DNA of 7,734 bases from Actinomycetota bacterium (lineage in GTDB: Bacteria > Actinomycetota > Actinomycetes > S36-B12 > UBA5976): NCBI GenBank assembly GCA_005789325.1, contig SXYE01000047.1, positions 1 through 7,734 of the forward strand, in the 5' to 3' direction. Shown here one piece after another: positions 1 to 7,261 of this stretch (positions are counted from its first letter, which is position 1; every line of letters begins with the position of its first letter). A program made the position numbers and the translations under genes. The notes beneath the pieces were generated by a model that saw nothing but the letters and a program-made list of their open reading frames with translations, was not told the origin of the DNA and made no database searches.

Positions 1-1620
1 AACACAGACAAAAAACGCATACTAGAAATTGCTATTGGTGAAGAAACCTCTTTTGCGCAAACCTTAAAAACAGGAACTCTTTTGTTTGAAAATTCCATTG
101 AGGATTTAAAAAAGAACAAATCAAAAGCTTTATCGGGTGAGAAAGTTTTTGAATTACACGACACTTACGGATTTCCTTACGACTTAACTTTAGAAATGGC
201 AAGTGAAGCAGGAATTGCAATTGATGCTGAAGGTTTCAAGAGATTGATGCTTGAACAAAAAAATCGAGCCAAGGCAGATGCTAAAGAGAGAAAACAAGGT
301 TTAGGGGACCTGCAGCAATATCGTGTGTTAGCTGACTTAGCAGGTATTACTAACTTTACTGGTTATACGGAAACCAGTAGTGAAGTTAGTCTTAAAGGTT
401 TATTACAAGATGGAAATGTTGCCAAAAGTGTTGCTCAAGGAATTGATGTCGAATTTGTTTTGGATCGATCACCATTTTATGCAGAAGGTGGCGGCCAGTT
501 AGCTGATAGTGGCAAATTAGTTTTAAGTAATGGTGCAGAAATTGAAATTGATGATGTGCAACAACCTGTTCCTGGACTTTATGTTCACAGAGGCCGAGTT
601 ACAAAAGGTGAAGCTGTAACTGGGTTAAAAGGTGTTGGAGAAGTTGATCTTTTAAGACGAAAAGCAATTTCTCGAGCTCACACTGCAACACATCTAATTC
701 ATAAAGCTTTTAGAGAAGCATTAGGTGAAACCGCAACTCAATTAGGTAGTGAGAATTCACCAGGCAGATTACGTTTTGATTTTCCCTCTCCAAAACCTGT
801 TCCTCAAAGTGTGTTAAATGATGTTGAAGAAAGAGTTAATGAAGTATTACTTAGCGACTTAGGGGTAAGTGCACAATTGATGTCACAAGATCAAGCACGT
901 GCCATGGGTGCAATGGCTTTGTTTGGTGAAAAATATGGTGATGTAGTTCGAGTAGTAAGTGTTGGAGATTGGGCACACGAGCTTTGTGGCGGAACTCATG
1001 CTCAACGTTCAGCTCAACTAGGTGTGATTAAGTTTCTAAGTGAACAAAGTATCGGTGCAGGAACAAGACGAGTTGAAGCATTAGTTGGAACCGATGCTTA
1101 CCAATTCCTGGCAAGAGAACATTTAATTGTTTCTAACTTGCAAGAAATGCTCAAGGGTCGTGCTGAGGAATTGCCTGAAAAAGTTTCTTCATTGATGGAT
1201 CGTTTGAAAGATGCCGAGAAAGAAATTGAGAAAGCTCGTAAATCTCAGTTATCAGGAAGCATTAATGATTATCTGAAAACTGCTCATGATGTAAACGGAG
1301 TAAAAGTTGCAAATTTCCTTGCGCAAGGAGAACTAGGCGCAAACGATATTCGCGAACTTGTCACAAATGTGCGGGGACAATTGGGAGAAGCAGCAGCCGT
1401 TGTGATTGGTGCGGGAATTTCAAGTGACAAGGTAAATGTCGTTGTAGCCACAAATGATGCGGCGAGAAAAAAGAATTTAAATGCTGGTGAAATATTGAAT
1501 CTAGTGTTAGCAAAACTTGATGGTAAAGGTGGCGGTAAGCCAGATATGGCACAAGGTGCAGGCACCAATATTAGTGATGCAAAAAATGTTATTGCTGGTG
1601 TCGATAACTTGATTCGGTAG
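1..1620 (+). CDS. alaS: Alanyl-tRNA synthetase, 3' part (5' end outside window)
   Basis: Cytoplasmic class II synthetase that charges tRNA-Ala and hydrolyses mischarged Ser/Gly-tRNA-Ala. The frame is open from base 1, so the first in-window TTG (82) is internal and the true start lies upstream; 539 residues plus a TAG stop are present. Visible in order (window residues): the end of the tRNA-recognition region with HDTYGFP (53-59); the editing domain with SPFYAEGGGQ and zinc-site HTATH (H227, H231), then CGGTH (C329, H333); a heptad-like charged helix around 380-420; and the C-terminal DHHA1 domain ending in GGGKPDMAQGAG (510-521). The spacing from first His to Cys is 102 residues, equal to E. 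coli H564-C666 as recalled, so about 335-340 N-terminal residues (the aminoacylation core) are missing and the full protein would be near 875 residues. All four zinc ligands are kept, so editing should be intact. It is followed 8 nt later by ruvX. Confidence 0.98.
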   Translation, partial: NTDKKRILEIAIGEETSFAQTLKTGTLLFENSIEDLKKNKSKALSGEKVFELHDTYGFPYDLTLEMASEAGIAIDAEGFKRLMLEQKNRAKADAKERKQGLGDLQQYRVLADLAGITNFTGYTETSSEVSLKGLLQDGNVAKSVAQGIDVEFVLDRSPFYAEGGGQLADSGKLVLSNGAEIEIDDVQQPVPGLYVHRGRVTKGEAVTGLKGVGEVDLLRRKAISRAHTATHLIHKAFREALGETATQLGSENSPGRLRFDFPSPKPVPQSVLNDVEERVNEVLLSDLGVSAQLMSQDQARAMGAMALFGEKYGDVVRVVSVGDWAHELCGGTHAQRSAQLGVIKFLSEQSIGAGTRRVEALVGTDAYQFLAREHLIVSNLQEMLKGRAEELPEKVSSLMDRLKDAEKEIEKARKSQLSGSINDYLKTAHDVNGVKVANFLAQGELGANDIRELVTNVRGQLGEAAAVVIGAGISSDKVNVVVATNDAARKKNLNAGEILNLVLAKLDGKGGGKPDMAQGAGTNISDAKNVIAGVDNLIR

Positions 1621-1628
1621 TTGAAACT

Positions 1629-2087
1629 TTGAGAAAAGGTATTCGATACGCAATCGATTATGGAGATGTAAGAGTTGGTGTAGCAAAAAGTGATATTGAC
1701 GGAATTCTGGCAGTGCCAGTTGCCACACTTAAAAATGATCAAGAACTAATTAAAAATATTCTAAAAGAAGTAAATGAAACTGGATGTTTGGAAATTTATG
1801 TTGGCCTTCCTAAGCATCTCTCAGGTGCCATTGGTCAATCAGCTACAAAAGCCTTGAATTTTGCAAATCAGCTAGCTAAGGCACTTTCCAGTGTTTCGGT
1901 GCGCATGATGGATGAAAGATTGACCACAACCAGTGCCAGTGCGAGATTGAGTGAGAGTGGTTTAAATACGCGCGAGCAGAAGTCCATGATCGATCAGGTG
2001 GCAGCAATAGAATTATTAGAGCAAGCACTTGAATTTGAAAAGAGAAATAATCAAGTTCCAGGCAAAGATTTGAATGAGGTGAAATAA
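1629..2087 (+). CDS. ruvX: Holliday junction resolvase-like / pre-16S rRNA nuclease YqgF family
   Basis: Small RNase H-fold protein of the YqgF/RuvX family. E. coli YqgF acts in 16S rRNA 5'-end maturation; the Holliday-junction resolvase name is by similarity. The 152 residues match the family's usual 135-160. Motifs: AIDYGDVRVGVAKSD at 8-22 with the first metal-binding Asp (D10); VGLPKHLSG at 58-66; DERLTT at 95-100; and IDQVAAIELL at 121-130 with the last acidic residue (D122). The start is TTG at 1629: an in-frame stop (1605-1607) lies just upstream, no other start codon precedes the conserved RKGIRYAID block, and this start gives the expected N-terminus. No Shine-Dalgarno match is visible before it, so initiation probably depends on ribosomes ending alaS 8 nt upstream. 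The stop TAA directly abuts the mltG ATG. Family assignment is firm; the in vivo substrate is inferred. Confidence 0.95.
   Translation: MRKGIRYAIDYGDVRVGVAKSDIDGILAVPVATLKNDQELIKNILKEVNETGCLEIYVGLPKHLSGAIGQSATKALNFANQLAKALSSVSVRMMDERLTTTSASARLSESGLNTREQKSMIDQVAAIELLEQALEFEKRNNQVPGKDLNEVK
2076..2082 (+). promoter_or_regulatory. Ribosome binding site of mltG
   Basis: GAGGTGA matches the consensus GGAGGTGA at seven positions, 5 nt before the ATG at 2088. It lies within the last codons of ruvX and fixes the mltG start directly after the ruvX stop codon. It is among the strongest SD matches in the window. Confidence 0.75.
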
Positions 2088-3173
2088 ATGCCATCAATTT
2101 TAGATGATTTCAAACCTGAACAAAACAGATACAAATCTGACCTGCAGCCTGCTCCTTACTTAAGAATTGGATTAATAACTTTTGTCGCTCTACTAGGAAT
2201 TGTGCTTTACTCGTTTATTCCAAGTGGTGGAGTAAAAATTATTAATGGACCCGGAGGAAGCGGTCCCACTCAAGTAACCATCAAACCTGGATCTTCATTA
2301 ACCGAAATAGGTAGAGTTTTAGCAGATGCAGGTGTAGTTAATAACTATTTAGAATTTGTAACAGCAGCAGATGACATTCCACAAGCTAGTTCAATTGGAC
2401 CTGGTAAATACAACTTGGTTAAAAGCATGGGACCTAAAGAAGCAATATTTGCACTGCTTGATCCCGAAAGCAAAGTAAGTATCAAAGTTGTGATCCCCGA
2501 AGGTTCCAGATCAAAATTTGTTTTCGCAGCCGCAGCCCAAGCTCTGGGTGTTTCGGTGGGCGATTTTGAATCATTGGTAAAAGATCCAAAAGATTTGGGA
2601 TTACCTGAGTATGCCAAAAATAATGTTGAAGGATTTTTGTATCCAGCAACTTATCGATTTGAAGAAGGCATAACTCCTAAAGAAGTTTTGCAACAAATGA
2701 TTAAGAGATTTAATCAAGCAGCAGAAGAGCAACAACTTGAGGCCACAGCTAAAGCAAATGGCCTTACCCCATATGAGGTACTCATTATGGCAAGTATTGT
2801 CGAAAAAGAAGTTGCACCAATTGATCAAGCCAAAGCTGCTCGAGTAATTCTAAATCGCCTAGCAGCGCCTATGAGATTGCAATTGGATAGCACTTTGAAT
2901 TATGAATTAGATACAAATACCATTATTTTGACCAGTGAACAATTACAACAAGATTCTCCTTACAACACTTATACAAATGACGGATTACCTCCAGGACCAA
3001 TTGCAAATCCATCGGAGGCAGCCATTAATGCAGTACTTAATCCTGAAGATGGGAACTGGCTGTATTGGGTTACGGTAAACCTTGATACCAAGGAGACAAA
3101 ATTTGCTTCAACTAACAAAGAATTTTTAGGACATAAGCAAGAATTCCTAAATTGGTATAACAAAAATAAATAA
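2088..3173 (+). CDS. mltG: Endolytic murein transglycosylase MltG (YceG-like)
   Basis: Membrane-anchored lytic transglycosylase that cleaves nascent glycan strands and is thought to set their length by terminating polymerisation. 361 residues: short cytoplasmic N-terminus; one transmembrane helix at about 24-44; a Gly/Pro-rich linker (46-60); a LysM-like segment (PGSSLTEIGRVLADAGVV, 67-84); then the YceG catalytic domain. Catalytic-domain signatures are EGFLYPATY (181-189), ASIVEKE (235-241; E239 aligns with E. coli catalytic E218), NRLAAPMRLQLDST (256-269), SPYNTYTNDGLPPGPIANP (290-308) and the C-terminal WLYWVTVNL...KFAST block. All expected motifs are present, so it should be active at the outer face of the membrane. 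The start ATG abuts the ruvX stop and has a strong SD. The ruvX-mltG-aroE neighbourhood is common in Actinobacteria. Confidence 0.97.
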   Translation: MPSILDDFKPEQNRYKSDLQPAPYLRIGLITFVALLGIVLYSFIPSGGVKIINGPGGSGPTQVTIKPGSSLTEIGRVLADAGVVNNYLEFVTAADDIPQASSIGPGKYNLVKSMGPKEAIFALLDPESKVSIKVVIPEGSRSKFVFAAAAQALGVSVGDFESLVKDPKDLGLPEYAKNNVEGFLYPATYRFEEGITPKEVLQQMIKRFNQAAEEQQLEATAKANGLTPYEVLIMASIVEKEVAPIDQAKAARVILNRLAAPMRLQLDSTLNYELDTNTIILTSEQLQQDSPYNTYTNDGLPPGPIANPSEAAINAVLNPEDGNWLYWVTVNLDTKETKFASTNKEFLGHKQEFLNWYNKNK

Positions 3174-3971
3174 ATGAGTCAAAAATTTGCAGCTGTAGCC
3201 GGCTCACCTATAGAACACTCACTTAGTCCTGCCATTCATAAAGCAGGATATGCAGCATTAAAAATGGATTGGGATTACAAGAAGTTTGAGCTAGATGTTT
3301 CATCATTTTCTGACTTCATAAAAAATAGAGATCCAAATCTAGTTGGAATGTCACTTACTATGCCTTTAAAAGAAGTCGCCATAGAAGTAGCAGATGTGGT
3401 AACAGAGTTAGCAAAAAAAGTTAATTCGGCTAACACTCTTCTTTTTAAAGATGGAAAGATCTTTGCTGGTAACACTGATATTTACGGCATTGTGACTGCA
3501 TTGCAAACCAATAAACAACTTGATATTTCAAATCCATCTATCATCGGCAGTGGGGCAACAGCAAGATCAGCTGTTGCAGCGTTGCATCAATTAGGCGCTC
3601 AAAAAGTTATTCTTTGTGCTAGAAACGAACAGTCATTAACAGATCTAAAAAATGTTGCCCAAGATTTTGGATTAGAAGTATCTGAAGTTCAATGGAGTGA
3701 AATTCATAAAGCACTAGCAGCGACAACTGTTATAAGTAGTTTGCCAAGTGGTGCAATGGACTCATTTGCAGCTATGGGACCAGAAATCCCTGGATCCTTA
3801 CTTGATGTTGCGTATTCACCGTGGCCATCAAAAATTGCATTGGAATGGATCCTTCGCAGAGGTTTTGTCGTCTCAGGTTTAGAGATGTTATTGCATCAAG
3901 CTGCCAGACAGTTTGAATTAATGACTGGCAAAAAAGCTCCACTCAAACAAATGAGGGAGGCCATTTCTTAG
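3174..3971 (+). CDS. aroE: Shikimate 5-dehydrogenase
   Basis: Cytoplasmic NADPH-dependent reduction of 3-dehydroshikimate to shikimate (step 4 of the shikimate pathway). 265 residues, normal for AroE. N-terminal substrate domain: GSPIEHSLSPAIH (10-22) with the shikimate-binding SLS serines, and SLTMPLKE with catalytic Lys66. SANTLL supplies N87, and GNTDIYG supplies the catalytic-pair Asp102. The Rossmann domain has GSGATARSA (125-133), a variant of the usual GAGGAxRA loop, and LCAR with R150 where NADP-preferring enzymes carry a basic residue. The C-terminal signature is SGLEMLLHQAARQFELMTG, where many bacteria have DGLGMLVxQ; this looks like an actinobacterial form. The start ATG directly follows the mltG TAA, and no SD is visible in the A-rich stretch before it, so translation is probably coupled to mltG. 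A quinate/shikimate dehydrogenase of the same fold is a less likely alternative given the aro neighbours. Confidence 0.96.
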   Translation: MSQKFAAVAGSPIEHSLSPAIHKAGYAALKMDWDYKKFELDVSSFSDFIKNRDPNLVGMSLTMPLKEVAIEVADVVTELAKKVNSANTLLFKDGKIFAGNTDIYGIVTALQTNKQLDISNPSIIGSGATARSAVAALHQLGAQKVILCARNEQSLTDLKNVAQDFGLEVSEVQWSEIHKALAATTVISSLPSGAMDSFAAMGPEIPGSLLDVAYSPWPSKIALEWILRRGFVVSGLEMLLHQAARQFELMTGKKAPLKQMREAIS

Positions 3972-3975
3972 GATT

Positions 3976-3980
3976 GAGGA
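3976..3980 (+). promoter_or_regulatory. Ribosome binding site of the prepilin peptidase
   Basis: GAGGA lies 4 nt before the TTG at 3985, in the 13-nt gap after the aroE stop. It supports the TTG as the real start, because no ATG or GTG suits the conserved N-terminus. Confidence 0.65.
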
Positions 3981-3984
3981 AATT

Positions 3985-4443
3985 TTGAATTGGGATTATC
4001 TAATCCTTATCAATTCTTCACTTTTTGCAATTCTGCTAGGAATAATTGACTATAGAACCAAACTCTTACCCAACAAAATAGTATTTAGTTTTTTGATTAC
4101 AAATATTTGCTTAATTCTTATTTCATCAAGTTTTGATTTGAGTAAACTAATTTATTCAACTACTTCATCATTATTAGTATTTTTGGTCTATTTGGGTGTC
4201 TATTTTCTTTCTAAAAGAAGCTTTGGGCTGGGAGATGTGAAATATAGCTTTGCATTAAGTCTTGCTCCTACATACTTGTATGGATTTACCGAAACCATCA
4301 ACATGCATCTGGTGGCATTTGTAATCGGTGGAATTTTTTCAATTCTCTTGATGTTGGTTAAGAAAGTTTCCAAAAATCACGAAATTGCATTTGGGCCATT
4401 CATGTCTGTTTCATTTCTTTTGTTTCTTGTGCTTAATTTGTAG
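3985..4443 (+). CDS. Short A24-family prepilin peptidase (type IV / Tad pilus type)
   Basis: Polytopic inner-membrane aspartyl protease of the type IV prepilin peptidase family, which cleaves the leader of prepilin-like proteins. 152 residues, strongly hydrophobic, with roughly five or six membrane segments. The two catalytic aspartates are visible: D22 in GIIDYRTKLLPNK (19-31) and D84 in the GxGD motif FGLGDVK (80-86). FGPF (136-139) near the C-terminus matches the family's closing motif. It lacks the N-terminal methyltransferase domain with paired Cys motifs found in PilD, so it is a peptidase-only form like FppA/TadV/CpaA. The start is TTG with a good SD. Counted GC over 4021-4440 is about 31% (131/420), below its neighbours, at least partly because of Phe/Ile/Leu-rich membrane helices. 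A membrane protein of this family (recalled as Rv2551c) also follows aroE in M. tuberculosis. No pilin or pilus assembly gene lies in the window, so its substrates are unknown. Confidence 0.88.
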   Translation: MNWDYLILINSSLFAILLGIIDYRTKLLPNKIVFSFLITNICLILISSSFDLSKLIYSTTSSLLVFLVYLGVYFLSKRSFGLGDVKYSFALSLAPTYLYGFTETINMHLVAFVIGGIFSILLMLVKKVSKNHEIAFGPFMSVSFLLFLVLNL

Positions 4444-4462
4444 GGGGATTACCAACAAATTC

Positions 4463-4489
4463 ATGCACAATGGAAGAATAGATTTATGA
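4463..4489 (+). other. Possible 8-codon leader ORF overlapping the aroC start
   Basis: Within the only gap of any size (4444-4485), an ATG at 4463 opens the frame MHNGRIDL, whose TGA (4487-4489) overlaps the aroC ATG (4486) as ATGA. A G-run (4443-4447) lies 15 nt upstream, rather far for an SD. The peptide has no Trp, Tyr or Phe, so it is not a classical aromatic attenuator leader. It could be chance; if translated, it would couple initiation to aroC. Confidence 0.2.
4472..4477 (+). promoter_or_regulatory. Probable ribosome binding site of aroC
   Basis: GGAAGA lies 8 nt before the ATG at 4486, a usable but imperfect SD. It supports the start that gives the conserved MIRWLTAGESHG N-terminus. 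The rest of the 4444-4485 gap shows no convincing -35/-10 pair or terminator hairpin. Confidence 0.5.
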
Positions 4490-5664
4490 TTCGATGGCTA
4501 ACTGCAGGTGAGTCTCACGGTCCTGCTTTGGTTGCCACAATTGAAGGACTTCCCGCAGGTATTTCAGTTACCTCTATTGATATTCAAAATGAATTAGCTC
4601 GAAGACGCCTTGGAGTTGGTCGAGGTGCCAGACAAAAATTTGAGCAAGACGAAATTGAAATATTAGGTGGCATTAGACATGGTTTAAGTATTGGTGCTCC
4701 AATAGCTATAAAAATTAATAATTCTGAATGGCCAAAGTGGAAAGATGTAATGGCTGCTGATCCAGTCGATGAAAAAGTTTTAACTGAACTTGCCAGAAAC
4801 GCTCCATTGACAAAACCAAGACCGGGACATGCTGATTTAGTTGGTATGCAAAAGTACGGTTTCGATGAAGCAAGACCAGTTCTTGAAAGAGCAAGCGCTA
4901 GAGAAACAGCAGCAAGAGTTGCTCTAGGTGCCTTAGCAAAAAAATTATTGAATCAAGTAGCTGGTGTTGAGATTTTAAGTCATGTGGTTCAACTTGGGAC
5001 AGTAAAAACTCCTGATGGAACCATTCCAACTCCTGGTTCACTAAATAAAATTGATGAAGACCCAGCTCGATGCTTTGATGAAAAAACGAGTCAACTAATG
5101 CAAGCAGAAGTTGAATCTGCACATAAAGACGGTGACACTTTAGGTGGAGTAGTTGAAGTTGTGGTTTATGGATTACCACCAGGTTTAGGTTCTTATGTTC
5201 ACCACGATAGAAAAATTGATGCCAGATTAGCCAGTGCACTTATGGGCATTCAAGCAATTAAAGGGGTTGAAGTTGGTGATGGTTTCACAACAGCAGGACG
5301 TCGTGGTTCTGCAGCACATGATGAAATTGTTAACACTAAAGATGGTGTTAAACGATTAACTCATCGTGCAGGTGGAACTGAAGGTGGTATGACCACTGGT
5401 GAAATCTTAAGAGTTCGTGCAGCCATGAAACCAATTTCAACTGTTCCTAAAGCTTTGCAAACCATTGACACCACCACAGGTGAAGCAGCTAAAGCTCACA
5501 ACCAAAGATCAGATGTTTGCGCAGTTCCTGCCGCAGGAGTTATTGCTGAATCCATGGTGGCCTTAGTTCTAGCTGATGCGTTGATGGAAAAATTTGGTGG
5601 CGACTCTGTAAGCGAGACAAAGAGAAACTTTGAAAACTATTTATCAAACCTAAAGGTTCGATAA
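4486..5664 (+). CDS. aroC: Chorismate synthase
   Basis: Converts 5-enolpyruvylshikimate-3-phosphate to chorismate, the last shikimate step, using reduced FMN without net redox change; a cytoplasmic tetramer in known structures. 392 residues, close to the roughly 400 of actinobacterial enzymes. Conserved blocks: TAGESHGPAL (6-15) with catalytic His11; RRLGVGRGARQKFEQD (40-55); RPGHADLVG (112-120) with His115; the flavin/substrate region GDTLGGVVEV; HHDRKIDARLASALMGIQA; RAGGTEGGM (294-302); and QRSDVCAVPAAG starting at Q340, with R341 and D343. All signature motifs are intact. The ATG start puts GESHG where it is expected. It is separated from the prepilin peptidase by 42 nt, the largest gap in the block, and from aroK by only 2 nt, so it is translationally close to aroK-aroB-aroQ. 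Confidence 0.98.
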   Translation: MIRWLTAGESHGPALVATIEGLPAGISVTSIDIQNELARRRLGVGRGARQKFEQDEIEILGGIRHGLSIGAPIAIKINNSEWPKWKDVMAADPVDEKVLTELARNAPLTKPRPGHADLVGMQKYGFDEARPVLERASARETAARVALGALAKKLLNQVAGVEILSHVVQLGTVKTPDGTIPTPGSLNKIDEDPARCFDEKTSQLMQAEVESAHKDGDTLGGVVEVVVYGLPPGLGSYVHHDRKIDARLASALMGIQAIKGVEVGDGFTTAGRRGSAAHDEIVNTKDGVKRLTHRAGGTEGGMTTGEILRVRAAMKPISTVPKALQTIDTTTGEAAKAHNQRSDVCAVPAAGVIAESMVALVLADALMEKFGGDSVSETKRNFENYLSNLKVR

Positions 5665-5666
5665 AT

Positions 5667-6176
5667 ATGTCTCCACGTTTAATTTTCGTGGGTGCTCCCG
5701 GTTCAGGGAAGACAACTATTGGAAAAAAAGTAGCAGAAAAACTTAATCTTTCATTTCTTGACGTTGATAGCGAAATTGAAATGGATGAGAAAATTACCAT
5801 TTCTGAGATCTTTGTTAAAAAAGGTGAACCATATTTTCGCGAATTAGAGAGAAACAAAATAAGTGAATTATTGAAATCTTTTGATGGAGTGCTCTCACTT
5901 GGTGGAGGATCTATCTTGGATGAATCAACAAGAAATGCTCTAGCGATAGCTCCTGTGGCATGGTTAAAAGTTTCATCAGGTGAAGCATCCTCAAGAGTTG
6001 GGATGGGTCTTTCTAGACCAGTTTTGATGGGCAATGTGAGATCTACTTTGGTGAAACTACTCGAAGAAAGAACTCCATTTTACGAAGAAGTGGCAGACTG
6101 GGAAATAGATACAACTGGAAAAAGTATTGACGAAGTTGTGCAAGAAGTGCTTTTACAAACAAGTGAGGTTAACTAG
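5667..6176 (+). CDS. aroK: Shikimate kinase
   Basis: Cytoplasmic P-loop kinase that phosphorylates shikimate to shikimate-3-phosphate with ATP (step 5). 169 residues, typical. Walker A is GAPGSGKTT (9-17); D34 in FLDVDSE and R58 in PYFRELE bind shikimate; GGG at 79-81 is the second substrate/Walker-B loop; the lid region has SRPVL with R117; and EERTPFY carries R135. These positions coincide with, or are one off, those recalled for M. tuberculosis AroK (D34, R58, G79-81, R117, R136), supporting both the start and the actinobacterial origin. The ATG is 2 nt after the aroC stop; a weak AAAGG (5652-5656) lies 10 nt upstream. Its TAG stop shares one base with the aroB GTG start. aroL is an alternative symbol for the same reaction, but position and sequence fit aroK. 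Confidence 0.97.
   Translation: MSPRLIFVGAPGSGKTTIGKKVAEKLNLSFLDVDSEIEMDEKITISEIFVKKGEPYFRELERNKISELLKSFDGVLSLGGGSILDESTRNALAIAPVAWLKVSSGEASSRVGMGLSRPVLMGNVRSTLVKLLEERTPFYEEVADWEIDTTGKSIDEVVQEVLLQTSEVN
6165..6168 (+). promoter_or_regulatory. Ribosome binding site of aroB
   Basis: GAGG lies 7 nt before the GTG at 6176, inside the last codons of aroK. It supports GTG as the aroB start and the one-base TAGTG overlap. Confidence 0.65.
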
Positions 6177-7261
6177 TGGGAATACACAAAACCATTACGG
6201 TTAATGCCACCAATCCATACGATGTTGTTATCGGCCATGACATTCTTGATTCAATAAATATCAATCAAAACGTCAATCAAATCGCTCTAATCTTTCCTGC
6301 ACATGTGGAAAAAGTTGCTAAATCGGTAAAAAAACATGTTACAAAACTTGGCTTTAAGGTAATTGAAATTAAAGTACCAAATGCAGAAACTGCTAAAAAT
6401 ATCAAAATAGTTGATAAATGCTGGAAAACTTTAGGCAAGAGTAAGTTCACCCGTTCAGATTTGATTGTGGCTATCGGGGGAGGCGCCACAACTGATCTAG
6501 CAGGATTTGTTGCCGCAACATGGTTACGAGGAATTGATTTCATTTCTATTCCCACATCCTTGCTAGGCATGGTAGATGCTGCAGTGGGTGGAAAAACTGG
6601 GATTAATACTGAAGCGGGAAAAAACTTAGTTGGAAGCTTTCATAACCCAGTCCAGGTGATTTGTGATTTAAATACTTTAAAAACATTAAAGAAGCATGAT
6701 TTCACAACGGGAATGGCTGAAGTTGTTAAATGTGGATTCATCGCGGATGAGAAAATTCTTCAAATTATTGAAAAATATCCTCAAGAATGTAAAACATTTG
6801 ACGGGGTAGAAATTCCTGAACTTGTAACTAGATCAATTCAGGTTAAGGCAGATACTGTAGCTAAAGATTTTAAGGAAACCTCCACCTCAAAGACAGGTCG
6901 AGAAATCCTCAACTACGGTCACACACTTGGGCATGCCATTGAAAAAAATGAGAAGTACAAGTGGAGACACGGTGATGCTGTTTCTGTAGGAATGGTTTTT
7001 GTTGCGGAACTGGCATTTGCTGATGGCAAATTATCTGCTGAGGTTGTTAAAAGGCATCGAGACATCTTGGAATTAGTTGGGCTTCCTACAAAATACAAAA
7101 GTAAAAACTTTAAAAAACTGATTGAGATTATGGCTCTGGATAAGAAATCACGTGGAGCTACGTTAAGATTTGTAATCCTAGAAGATATTGCTAAACCTTC
7201 TAGATTAGAAAATCCAAGTTACAAAATTTTAAGTCAAGCATGGGAGAAGGTGTCGAAATGA
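6176..7261 (+). CDS. aroB: 3-dehydroquinate synthase
   Basis: NAD- and metal-dependent cyclisation of DAHP to 3-dehydroquinate (step 2), cytoplasmic. 361 residues, the usual length. The NAD-binding glycine block is GGGATTDLAGFVAATWLRG (101-119); ATTD replaces the VxGD of many bacteria, as in actinobacterial enzymes. Next come PTSLLGMVDAAVGGKTGIN (126-144), KNLVGSFHNP (149-158), and the metal ligands E182 (GMAEVVK), H249 (NYGHTLGH) and H265 (RHGDAVSVGM). No catalytic motif is missing. The start is GTG with an SD inside aroK. The segment at about 45-90 is unusually lysine-rich (13 Lys in 46 residues), giving a basic N-terminal region, perhaps reflecting AT-rich composition (AAA codons). The TGA stop overlaps the aroQ ATG as ATGA, so aroQ is likely translationally coupled. 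A 2-deoxy-scyllo-inosose or other sugar-phosphate cyclase is unlikely in this context. Confidence 0.97.
   Translation: MGIHKTITVNATNPYDVVIGHDILDSININQNVNQIALIFPAHVEKVAKSVKKHVTKLGFKVIEIKVPNAETAKNIKIVDKCWKTLGKSKFTRSDLIVAIGGGATTDLAGFVAATWLRGIDFISIPTSLLGMVDAAVGGKTGINTEAGKNLVGSFHNPVQVICDLNTLKTLKKHDFTTGMAEVVKCGFIADEKILQIIEKYPQECKTFDGVEIPELVTRSIQVKADTVAKDFKETSTSKTGREILNYGHTLGHAIEKNEKYKWRHGDAVSVGMVFVAELAFADGKLSAEVVKRHRDILELVGLPTKYKSKNFKKLIEIMALDKKSRGATLRFVILEDIAKPSRLENPSYKILSQAWEKVSK
7243..7250 (+). promoter_or_regulatory. Ribosome binding site deciding the aroQ start
   Basis: GGAGAAGG holds two SD-like cores, ending 11 and 7 nt before the ATG at 7258. It lies downstream of the alternative in-frame ATG at 7240, which has no SD of its own. 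It therefore favours 7258, giving an ATGA overlap with aroB. Confidence 0.65.

Noticed and set aside
82..84. TTG as the start of alaS
   Set aside because: The reading frame is open and conserved upstream to base 1, and more than 300 N-terminal residues of the synthetase are expected, so this is an internal Leu codon.
1707..1719. Quasi-palindrome CTGGCAGTGCCAG within ruvX
   Set aside because: Perfect 6-bp arms around one base resemble an operator, but it lies inside codons of a conserved region and no second copy or promoter is nearby; likely chance.
1284..1742. 152-codon antisense open frame opposite the alaS end and ruvX start
   Set aside because: It lies opposite well-supported conserved coding sequence on both genes, its translation is low-complexity with no recognisable motif, and no SD or gap suggests a gene.
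1926..1940. Tandem CCAGTG repeat in ruvX
   Set aside because: Only two copies, encoding an ordinary Ser-Ala stretch; too short to mean anything.
4400..4485. Promoter for aroC in the 42-nt gap and preceding codons
   Set aside because: No TATAAT-like -10 at a sensible distance from a TTGACA-like -35 could be found; the gap is more easily read as a spacer with the aroC SD.
5652..5669. GGTTCGA resembling a tRNA T-loop at the aroC/aroK junction
   Set aside because: No acceptor, D or anticodon stem can be drawn around it and it lies across the coding ends of aroC and aroK.
5540..6034. 164-codon antisense open frame opposite aroC/aroK
   Set aside because: Fully overlaps conserved aroC and aroK motifs; the translation has no family signature and is explained as a shadow of codon bias.
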